Origin: Tannerella sp.
GTDB lineage: Bacteria > Bacteroidota > Bacteroidia > Bacteroidales > Tannerellaceae
Assembly: GCA_031276675.1 (NCBI GenBank)
Contig: JAISMO010000066.1
Coordinates: 1 to 34,134 of the forward strand
Reading direction: 5' to 3'
Length of the DNA: 34,134 nucleotides
Below are positions 26,995 to 34,134 of this stretch, in pieces. The notes beneath the pieces are model-generated. The model was given only the letters and a program-made list of their open reading frames with translations. It was not told the origin of the DNA and ran no database searches. Position 1 is the first letter of the stretch. Each line of letters begins with the position of its first letter. Both the position numbers and the translations under genes were made by a program.

Positions 26995-27648
26995 ATGGAG
27001 AATAAAGAACAATTTGAACAGTTCACTGCTCATATCAAACGGCTCGAGAAACTGACGGAAGATATTCTTGAAAAAGCGATTTATCCGGTTGCATTTTTCA
27101 GCGAGGCGTTTGATATTACCGGTCGGATGCAGGCGCTGCTGCACCAGATGGAAGTTTTGGAACTGATGCGGCTTGAGCGGCAGGCGAAAGCGCATCAGGC
27201 GCAAATCCAATCCATTGGCCGGATTTCAAACGGTATGACATCCCCCTCCAACACGGCGCTGCCGGAAAGCAGGCAAACGCCCGCGCCGCCCGTGACAAAC
27301 CCACCGGCAGCCGCAAGTCCGCCGCCGCCCTTGCGATGCGACATGCCCTTGCCATCCCCGCCGCCACCCAAACGCGCCATGGAAAAACCGGAAAGCCGGC
27401 TCAATGAAACGATCGGGAAAAACAGGCTGGCCGATTTGAAGAAAGCTTTCACCTTGAATGACCGCTTCCGTTTCTGTCACGATCTGTTCGGAAAGAATGA
27501 AAACCTGATGAATCAAACCATCGCCGAACTCAACACGAAGGATTCGTATGAGACGTCGCTCGCCTGTCTGAAAGAGCGGTTCAACTGGAATTTTGAGGAC
27601 GAAACGGTCGCCGAATTCGTTGCAATACTGGAGAAACGGTTTTCCTGA
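26995..27648 (+). CDS. Conserved protein of unknown function with proline-rich linker
   Basis: MENKEQFEQFTAHIKRLEKL...; central TPAPPVTNPPAAASPPPP linker; helical C-terminal domain RLADLKKAFTLNDRFRFCHDLFGKNENLMNQTI. Confidence 0.7.
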   Translation: MENKEQFEQFTAHIKRLEKLTEDILEKAIYPVAFFSEAFDITGRMQALLHQMEVLELMRLERQAKAHQAQIQSIGRISNGMTSPSNTALPESRQTPAPPVTNPPAAASPPPPLRCDMPLPSPPPPKRAMEKPESRLNETIGKNRLADLKKAFTLNDRFRFCHDLFGKNENLMNQTIAELNTKDSYETSLACLKERFNWNFEDETVAEFVAILEKRFS

Positions 27649-27655
27649 TACGAGC

Positions 27656-28330
27656 ATGGCCAGACTGATTCTTATCCCCACGCCCGTCGGCAATCTCGAG
27701 GACATGACCTTCCGCGCGGTTCGCCTGTTGAAGGAAGTCGATGTGATTCTGGCCGAAGATACACGAACCAGTATGATTCTGCTGAAACACTACGACATCC
27801 GGAACCGCCTGCAGTCGTACCACAAGTTCAATGAACACCGGCAAACGGAGAAAATCGTGGAACGCATCCGCGGGGGCGAGAACATGGCGCTGATTGCCGA
27901 CGCCGGAACGCCTTCCGTCTCCGACCCCGGATTTTTGCTGGTACGCGAGTGTGTACGGCAGGGCGTGGAAGTGGAATGTCTGCCGGGAGCCACGGCCTTT
28001 GTGCCGGCGCTGGCTGTCTCCGGATTGCCCTGCGACCGGTTTTGCTTCGAAGGGTTCCTGCCGCTCAAAAAAGGACGGCAGACGCGCCTCCGGGCGCTGG
28101 CAATGGAGGAACGGAGCATGATTTTTTTCGAATCGCCTCTTCGCCTGCTGAAAACGCTGACCCAACTGTCCGAAACCTTCGGCCAAGACCGGCCGGTATC
28201 CGTATCCAGGGAACTGTCCAAGCGTTTCGAACAAACCGTCCGGGGCACCTTCAAAGACCTCCTGCAGCATTTCTCCGTGAACGAACCGAAAGGCGAATTT
28301 GTTATTGTCGTAGCCGGACACGGAAAGTAA
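27656..28330 (+). CDS. rsmI: 16S rRNA (cytidine(1402)-2'-O)-methyltransferase RsmI
   Basis: MARLILIPTPVGNLEDMTFRAVRLLKEVDVILAEDTRTSMILLKHY...ALIADAGTPSVSDPGFLLVRECV; start at 27656. Confidence 0.95.
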   Translation: MARLILIPTPVGNLEDMTFRAVRLLKEVDVILAEDTRTSMILLKHYDIRNRLQSYHKFNEHRQTEKIVERIRGGENMALIADAGTPSVSDPGFLLVRECVRQGVEVECLPGATAFVPALAVSGLPCDRFCFEGFLPLKKGRQTRLRALAMEERSMIFFESPLRLLKTLTQLSETFGQDRPVSVSRELSKRFEQTVRGTFKDLLQHFSVNEPKGEFVIVVAGHGK

Positions 28331-28354
28331 AAACATTAGATTAACAGTATGTAT

Positions 28355-29224
28355 ATGAAAAGAATGGTATGGTTGTGCTTCTGTATGGCACTGCTGACGT
28401 CCTGCATTGAACAGTCGGCCAAATACAGAAAACTGAAAAGTGAAAACGAAGCGCTGATGGCCGAAAAGACGGCCACGTCGGCTTTGCTGGAAGACATGTT
28501 GACGACGTTAAGCGACATTCAGTCCGATATCCAGTCGATCCGGGAAGCTGAAAACTACCTTTCCGTCGGTCCGCAGGGCGAAGACATCGGCCCCGGCGGG
28601 AAGGAACAGCTCAAGGATAACGTGCGCCGGATTGCCGAGACCCTGAAATCCAACCGGGAACAGCTGGCCTCCCTGCGCGAACAGCTCAGGAACAGTCATA
28701 TCCGCTCGGAAGCCTTGCAGCAAACCATTGACCGCATTGCCACCGAACTCAACCGGAAGGCGGCAATGATTGCCTCCCTGCAAGAGGAACTGGCCGGAAA
28801 AGATGTACGCATCCGAAAACTGGACGACACCGTTGCCTCGCTGAATGAAAACATCGAAAACCTCTCCGAAACGACGGCTGCCCAGACGAAGAAACTGGAA
28901 GAGCAGAACCGGAAACTGAATACGGCGTACTACTGCCTGGGCACGGTCAAGGAACTGAAACGGCAAAACATCCTGACCGGCGGCGGACTGTTCGCCAAGC
29001 CGAAAGTGATGGAAGGCTTTTTCAATGAAGACTATTTTATCCCCATCGACATCCGCAAAGTGACCGAAATCCCGCTGTATGCCGGCAAAGCCGACCTCCG
29101 CTCGGTCCATCCGGCCGAGACGTACAGGTTTTCCAAAGATGAACACGGCAATCTGACGCTCCACATCACGGATGTCGAACAGTTCTGGCGACAGAACCGC
29201 TATCTGGTGATTGAAATCAAATGA
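28355..29224 (+). CDS. Coiled-coil lipoprotein of unknown function
   Basis: MKRMVWLCFCMALLTSCIEQ lipobox; long heptad-rich region; C-terminal beta-like domain. Confidence 0.7.
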   Translation: MKRMVWLCFCMALLTSCIEQSAKYRKLKSENEALMAEKTATSALLEDMLTTLSDIQSDIQSIREAENYLSVGPQGEDIGPGGKEQLKDNVRRIAETLKSNREQLASLREQLRNSHIRSEALQQTIDRIATELNRKAAMIASLQEELAGKDVRIRKLDDTVASLNENIENLSETTAAQTKKLEEQNRKLNTAYYCLGTVKELKRQNILTGGGLFAKPKVMEGFFNEDYFIPIDIRKVTEIPLYAGKADLRSVHPAETYRFSKDEHGNLTLHITDVEQFWRQNRYLVIEIK

Positions 29225-29300
29225 ACCTCCGTTACAGGTCGCTTTTCCCCCGACCCGGACGACTTTGCGGTGCGACACCGTCCACAACCGCGTGAATACT

Positions 29301-29500
29301 TCCTCTTCTGCATCAGGAAGATACAGGCAAGCGTTTTTATCTGTCAAGTAGCAACGCTACGAAGAGACGCTTCGTAGCGTTACGAAGAGACACTTCGCAG
29401 CGTTACGAAGAGGCGCTTCGTAACGTTACGAAGCGCCTCAAATATTCGGCATACTTTGCGGAAGCGCGCCGGGAGCCGTTTCCGGCGATAGACGGGCGAT
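29301..29500 (-). repeat. Dispersed element copy 2 (inverted relative to copy 1) with 23-bp-period hairpin array (5 cores)
   Basis: Reverse complement shares both flanks with 1311-1556. Cores (minus strand) start at 29428, 29405, 29382, 29359 and 29336. Contains the 30-bp perfect palindrome GAGGCGCTTCGTAACGTTACGAAGCGCCTC at 29410-29439. Confidence 0.9.
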
Positions 29501-29518
29501 CCGCCCTTTTTTCCGGAT

Positions 29519-31600
29519 TTATTCCTGCGCCTTGACCGTGGGCGTGGGCGTTAGTTTGAAAAAATACGGTTTCTTTCGTCCCCGCGCCAGGTCATACATG
29601 TTTTCGTGTGCCATACGGGCGGCTTCCGTCAGGTCGGGATAGGGAAGCGAACAGGCGTCCAGCAGGCCGATGTTGTAGTTTTCGCCGTCGCCGCGTCCCA
29701 GCAAAGGCTGGTCGGTCCACTGGAACCAGTGCATACCGATGATTTCCGGACGTGAAAAGCCATGCTCGGCATAGGTGCGATAGGCTTTGCCCCGTTCCGC
29801 CTGCGAAATCACGGTTTGCAGACCGCTGGTAGGCAGGCCGGCGTCCAGCGCGCTTCCGAAATGCCATTCGCTCAGCAATACCGGCCGGCCGCTGATGCGG
29901 GAGATTTCTTCCGTCGGCGGGGGAAACGGCGCGGTATAGGCGCTCATCGACAGGACGTCGAAATGGCGTGCCGGCTTCACCAGCACGTCCGAACTGATCC
30001 ACGCATAGCGCATCCCCAGATTCAGGTGGTTCGGGTCAGCCTTCTTCGTTTCCTCGCAGATGATCCGTATCCATTCCTCCACCATCTGTGCGGTAAATTC
30101 CCGGAAATCCTTTTCCGCGGCCTCCGACGGAGCGTCTTTGAAGGTCTGCATCAGCAGTTCGTCAATGGAAGCATACGACACGTTCCATGCCGCGTTGAAA
30201 TCCGCCGTTCGCGGATATTTCTCCTTCAACCAGGCAACCAGATGCAGCTTCGTATAACTCAACTGCGGAGAGGCGAACATCTCGAAGGCAAGCACCTGAT
30301 CGCCGAACGCCCATTTGGGTTCGTTGCACAGGAAATAGCCGATCAGCCGTCTGTCCTCCCGCAGGGGCAGGAGCTGCCGCGCATACTGTGCCGCCAGTTC
30401 CCGGTATTCGGGACTGAATACATCCGGGAAATCGCGGTAAAGCCGCAGGCGGGTCACCGGCATTTCGCCCATGTGATGGACGTATGGCAGGCCGCTCTTT
30501 TGGGCAAATCCGCGGTCCGCCCAGTTGCCCACGGTGTTGAAGCGCCATTGCTTCATCAAGCCGGGCGTGGTGGCCAGCCATTTGTCAAGCCACCGATCGC
30601 CGTACACCCGCAGCTGGTTGGCTTTGTAATAGTCTATCCGTTTGTGTTCTCCCTCTTCGTAGATGGAGGCAAATGCGCCCTGCCGGTCGGGCATCCACTC
30701 CAGCAGGTCTTCCATCCCGTTGTAGACGCCGGACTGTCGGGCGGTGACGCCGTTGACGCCGGCGCTCAGAAACGCATATCCTTCCGGGTCTACAAACCAC
30801 CACCGCTGCCCGTCGTGCTGCACCCTGAAGAAACCGGTCGAATCGAAACGGAGGGCTTTCAAGCCGCCGTATGAACTCCAGCCTTTGGGATAGGTCGCTT
30901 TGGCAGCCGATTTCTCCACCTGCACCATCTTTTGCTTCAGTTCCGCCTCGCTTTTGATTTTGCCCGGCCAGTCGCGCAGGGTCCACTGGCCGAAACGGTC
31001 GACGTATTTCTGCTGCGGCGCTTCGCAGTCGGGAGGCAACCCGTCGGTCAGGTATACGGAAGCAATTTCAACGGTTGGGGCGAAGAGCGGCGACATGGCG
31101 GGAAATATTTGCAGACTCATCGCGGCGATGTCTTCCGGTTCGATGCGGTTACCCGTCACCACTCCCTTCAGCTGGCGCGGGAAGCGGGGCAGGAAAATCC
31201 GCTGCGCGGAGAGGTATTCCAGCGGGAAAACAACCTGAGTCTTCAGTTTGGGCAATACGGCGATCGAACAGGACAGCCGGGGAGGTCCCGACAGCGGTTC
31301 GCCCCTGCGAAACAGGCAAATGTTCAGCATAATGGTGTGCTCGCCCGGATGGCAGACTTCGCACACCATGTATCTGACTTTGCCCCAGTCGACCGTATCG
31401 TTCATGGCCAGGGAGAGGACGCTGCCGTTTTCGTCCGATTTCACCTGCAGTACCTCCCGGCGGAAGGTCTCCGACCATTTCGTGTCATGGGTGATTCGGG
31501 AGGCGGCTGCCGAGCGGTCGAGATCAAAATCGTAACGCACCTGCGCCTTTGCCGCCCACAGCGCCGTACAGCATAAAAACGTGATAAGGAATGGTTTCAT
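29519..31600 (-). CDS. Secreted glycoside hydrolase, agarase-like (clan GH-A type)
   Basis: Signal peptide; WWFVDPEGYAFLSAGVNGV, WRFNTVGNWAD, IGYFLCNEPKWAFG, PVLLSEWHFGS, IIGMHWFQWTDQPLLGRGDGENYNIGLLD. Confidence 0.7.
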   Translation of the reverse strand: MKPFLITFLCCTALWAAKAQVRYDFDLDRSAAASRITHDTKWSETFRREVLQVKSDENGSVLSLAMNDTVDWGKVRYMVCEVCHPGEHTIMLNICLFRRGEPLSGPPRLSCSIAVLPKLKTQVVFPLEYLSAQRIFLPRFPRQLKGVVTGNRIEPEDIAAMSLQIFPAMSPLFAPTVEIASVYLTDGLPPDCEAPQQKYVDRFGQWTLRDWPGKIKSEAELKQKMVQVEKSAAKATYPKGWSSYGGLKALRFDSTGFFRVQHDGQRWWFVDPEGYAFLSAGVNGVTARQSGVYNGMEDLLEWMPDRQGAFASIYEEGEHKRIDYYKANQLRVYGDRWLDKWLATTPGLMKQWRFNTVGNWADRGFAQKSGLPYVHHMGEMPVTRLRLYRDFPDVFSPEYRELAAQYARQLLPLREDRRLIGYFLCNEPKWAFGDQVLAFEMFASPQLSYTKLHLVAWLKEKYPRTADFNAAWNVSYASIDELLMQTFKDAPSEAAEKDFREFTAQMVEEWIRIICEETKKADPNHLNLGMRYAWISSDVLVKPARHFDVLSMSAYTAPFPPPTEEISRISGRPVLLSEWHFGSALDAGLPTSGLQTVISQAERGKAYRTYAEHGFSRPEIIGMHWFQWTDQPLLGRGDGENYNIGLLDACSLPYPDLTEAARMAHENMYDLARGRKKPYFFKLTPTPTVKAQE

Positions 31601-31615
31601 AGATATGGAAATGTT

Positions 31616-33280
31616 TTATCGGTTTCTGAAAAGTTTGTCGGCCGGCACAATCTGACTGGGAGTATTCGGGCCTTCGTAACAGAGCGTCATCTCGCCGCCG
31701 CCGCCCTGCTTGAAATATTCCAGGCGGACGGGGTGCATCCCGGCTTTCAGTTCAATCTTGCCGGCGCTGAGGCTTTCGCCCGTGCCGCTCTTGTTCACCA
31801 CCAGTTCGCGACCGATATACAGCTTGCTGCCGTCTTCCGAATGCAGGCGAAAGGTATACGTCCCCTCGTCGTCGATCCGGAGATATCCGGTAAACGTCAG
31901 GGCATAATGCTGTCCGTATTGGCCGCGCAAGGTTTGCAGGTCGGGACTGTTATGGAGCGAAAACTCGTGGCAGACGCCCTCGCCTGCCGGCCGCAGCGCC
32001 CGGAAATCCGGCATTTCCTTCATCTCCGGCTGCTGATAGATTTTGAAGTTCAGGCCGTGACCGGCTTTGGTGTCGGCCACGCGGTAATACGCCGTCACGT
32101 TCGGGCTTTCTCCCTTGTCGGAAAACAGGCGGGCGTTGATCACCACCGAATGATCAACCGTAAAGGGCGCGGTAAACACCTCGGATTCGTCGCGTACAGG
32201 CAGGCTGCCGTCCGTCGTATAGCGGATGACGCCTTCCGCACCGACCGGCATCGCTATGTTCACCTCCGCCGGCCGGTCCACAAACAGCCGGCCGTGGGGC
32301 CGGTCTTCCACCGGAAAAACCGGTGGCGGGAGCAGTTCGAGGCCGTTCCACCGGTTGGCCGGTTCGTCAAATCCGGCAAAAGCGGCCTTCGTTGGCCGGC
32401 CCGTCCATTCGTGGGGCGCGTCGAGTCCGAGGGCGAAAGCAACACTGGCCGCCATGTCAAACACATAGACCTGCTGCCTGATTTCATAGTTCTTCCTGAC
32501 GCCGGCGCCGCTGAAGACGAGCGGCACGGTCACCTCCTCCCAGGCCGCATCGCCGTGGCCGCGGTAGATGCCGCCGTGATCGGAAACAATCATGATCAGG
32601 GTGCGCTCGGCCATGCCGGCCTCGCGGATGGCGTCAACAATGAGGCGAACCCACGTGTCAGCCTCTTCCACGCTGCGGAGGTAGCCAGCCGACATGTGGC
32701 CGTCGCGATGCCCGTGCCCGTCCACTTCATCCAGATGGATAAAGAGAAAGTGCGGCTTCTTCTCCCGGATATATTCAGCCGACCGTCGGGCCGTCTCCAG
32801 CGCAGACGGCCGGGTCTCATGGACGTTCAGCAGTTCGGGTTCGAACATCATCCCGATAGCCCACCATTCGTAGATAGCGCCCATTTCCGCCTCGGGACGC
32901 CGGTCGCGTATCACCCTGAAAATGTTCGGAAACCGGAAATGCTCCGTCATGACAACCGGCGCCAGCGCCAGGTTACGCATGTATGAACTCCCGTCCCAGT
33001 GCCAGATGGCCGGCCCCGAAATCTCCGGCCCGGCGCCGTAGAGCATCGCGTTCCAGTTGGGCGTACTCGTGCTCGGCGCCACGGTCCGCACCTTGTAGCT
33101 GACCGCTCCGTGGCGGATCAGGCTGTCCATGCAGGGCGTCTTTGCCGCCCTCAGTCCCTGCACGCTCAGGGCGTCAATACCGATGACCACCACGTGGTCA
33201 ATCCCCTGCGGATACCTGTTCTTTTCCCCGCATCCCGCGACCGAAAGACACAGCAATCCGATAACCGTATAATTACGCAT
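31616..33280 (-). CDS. Alkaline phosphatase-superfamily phosphodiesterase lipoprotein with chitobiase-C-like and PA14 domains
   Basis: VVIGIDALSVQGLRAAKTPCMDSL, APSTSTPNWNAMLYG, HLDEVDGHGHRDG, IVSDHGG; RYTTDGSLPVRDESEVFTAPF; PA14-like YLRIDDEGTYTFRLHSEDGSKLYIG. Start at MRNYTVIGLLCLSVAGCGEKN (33280). Confidence 0.85.
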   Translation of the reverse strand: MRNYTVIGLLCLSVAGCGEKNRYPQGIDHVVVIGIDALSVQGLRAAKTPCMDSLIRHGAVSYKVRTVAPSTSTPNWNAMLYGAGPEISGPAIWHWDGSSYMRNLALAPVVMTEHFRFPNIFRVIRDRRPEAEMGAIYEWWAIGMMFEPELLNVHETRPSALETARRSAEYIREKKPHFLFIHLDEVDGHGHRDGHMSAGYLRSVEEADTWVRLIVDAIREAGMAERTLIMIVSDHGGIYRGHGDAAWEEVTVPLVFSGAGVRKNYEIRQQVYVFDMAASVAFALGLDAPHEWTGRPTKAAFAGFDEPANRWNGLELLPPPVFPVEDRPHGRLFVDRPAEVNIAMPVGAEGVIRYTTDGSLPVRDESEVFTAPFTVDHSVVINARLFSDKGESPNVTAYYRVADTKAGHGLNFKIYQQPEMKEMPDFRALRPAGEGVCHEFSLHNSPDLQTLRGQYGQHYALTFTGYLRIDDEGTYTFRLHSEDGSKLYIGRELVVNKSGTGESLSAGKIELKAGMHPVRLEYFKQGGGGEMTLCYEGPNTPSQIVPADKLFRNR

Positions 33281-33310
33281 TTTATTCACATTTAATATCA
33301 TTAATAAGGG

Positions 33311-33318
33311 CAAAGATA
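33311..33318 (-). promoter_or_regulatory. Bacteroidota -7 box for the phosphodiesterase/hydrolase pair
   Basis: Reverse-strand TATCTTTG upstream of 33280; supports the shorter start. Confidence 0.55.
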
Positions 33319-33482
33319 GTCTTTTTCCGGCTAACCCTTCTTTCCGCTGCCGCTGTGGAGATGCCGTTCATAAGGATCGGGAAAGCCGGCTCCCGCCGGA
33401 CGCGAGCGCCGGAAGATACTGAAATAACCGTTCTCGGCAAGGCTTTACGGATGCGGCAAACCGTCGCAGGAGCGGCTTTATT

Positions 33483-33573
33483 CTCTTACGCACAGCTAAG
33501 AGCAGTTCTTACGCATAGCTAAGAACAGTTCTTACGCACAGGTCAGGACCATACTAACGCACGGGTTAGCGAT
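33483..33573. repeat. 23-bp-period hairpin array, 4 units, core CGCAYAGC/CGCACRGG
   Basis: 8-nt cores start at 33489, 33512, 33535 and 33558 (exactly 23 bp apart). Arms: CTCTTA/TAAGAG, GTTCTTA/TAAGAAC, GTTCTTA/TCAGGAC, CTAA/TTAG. Confidence 0.9.
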
Positions 33574-33932
33574 GTGCCGGCGCCAAGGCCTGTTTTTTAC
33601 GGCCTGTGCGCCCGGAGTCATTTAAATAACGGCGGTTCTGTTTTTCAGTCGGGCGGAAAGGAGGTTTGCCCGTCCGCACCTCCGCTTGCGGAACCGTTTC
33701 GGCCGACCGCTCCGGACACACCTCTTCCTTCACCCGATGCCATGGGGCGCCGCCCGTGCTCTCCGCATCCTCCGCAAAGGGTCCGTTTCCCCCGTCCCAA
33801 CCGGCCCGACAGCCTCTTTACACATGCCGCAGACGCCTGTGTTTCAGTATTCAAAACCCTGAAAACACACCGCAACCTTTCAAAAAAAGAACCTGCCATA
33901 CAAATATCCTTTTCTGTTTTAACGAAAAGGAT

Positions 33933-33940
33933 TATCTTTG
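33933..33940 (+). promoter_or_regulatory. Bacteroidota -7 box for ileS
   Basis: TATCTTTG, 50 nt upstream of ATG 33991. Confidence 0.6.
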
Positions 33941-33990
33941 CGACAATTTTCGAAGTCGCGGCAATTAATTTTGCAAGGGATTGAAACGTG

Positions 33991-34134
33991 ATGATTCATC
34001 AATTTACTGAATATCACACATTTGACCTGTCTGAGATAAACAAGGACGTGTTGAAAGAATGGCAGGAAGGCGATCTCTTCCGGAAAAGCGTAGCCATCCG
34101 TGAAGGTGGCCCGTCGTTTGTATTCTACGAAGGC
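33991..34134 (+). CDS. ileS: Isoleucine--tRNA ligase, 5' partial (runs off window; missed by the ORF track)
   Basis: MIHQFTEYHTFDLSEINKDVLKEWQEGDLFRKSVAIREGGPSFVFYEG... matches the IleS N-terminus. Confidence 0.92.
   Translation, partial: MIHQFTEYHTFDLSEINKDVLKEWQEGDLFRKSVAIREGGPSFVFYEG

Noticed and set aside
27116-27452. Overlapping minus-strand ORFs opposite the proline-rich linker
   Set aside because: Created by GC-rich proline codons; the + strand gene has a promoter and coherent domains.
31733-32986. 417-aa + strand ORF opposite the phosphodiesterase
   Set aside because: Antisense shadow of a convincing gene.
33574-33984. 136-aa ORF upstream of ileS
   Set aside because: Overlaps the ileS -7 box and has low-complexity proline/arginine-rich composition; no homology recognised.
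1-34134. Defence system, prophage or toxin-antitoxin module
   Set aside because: No restriction, Cas, CBASS, retron, integrase, phage or TA-type proteins recognised; the coding content is housekeeping.

Overview
This 34 kb window looks like a Bacteroidales (Bacteroidota) chromosome segment. Evidence is the recurrent -7 boxes of the TAnnTTTG type and the gene families present. It is mostly ordinary housekeeping: tRNA-Cys, an ECF sigma / TM protein / Spy-like triad, dnaE, M23 peptidase, NamZ/DUF1343, rex, plsC-like acyltransferase, ddl, rluD-like synthase, PASTA protein, rpmH, queH, PfkB and SIS proteins, a TlpA-like protein, greA, a HIT protein, a TonB/beta-barrel receptor, rsmD, DUF3822, a RecD-like helicase, rsmI, an agarase-like hydrolase with an alkaline-phosphatase-fold PA14 protein, and the start of ileS. 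The ORF track misses rpmH and the truncated ileS. The unusual content is intergenic. (i) A dispersed element occurs twice in opposite orientations (1311-1556 and 29301-29500). Its flanks are conserved, its internal array has exactly 23-bp spacing, and the copies differ by exactly two units. (ii) A third array (33483-33573) has the same geometry (8-nt core, complementary arms, 23-bp period) but an unrelated core. (iii) An AT-rich palindromic array of 20-bp units lies at 10038-10281. (iv) A roughly 186-bp nested imperfect palindrome lies at 22774-22959, followed by a duplicated hairpin element. (v) A terminator-like hairpin sits in the greA leader. (vi) The left end carries nested, decayed ISAs1-family insertions. 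The hairpin arrays with arms that change but stay complementary are the best candidate for something undescribed. Their function is unknown, and no database search was possible.
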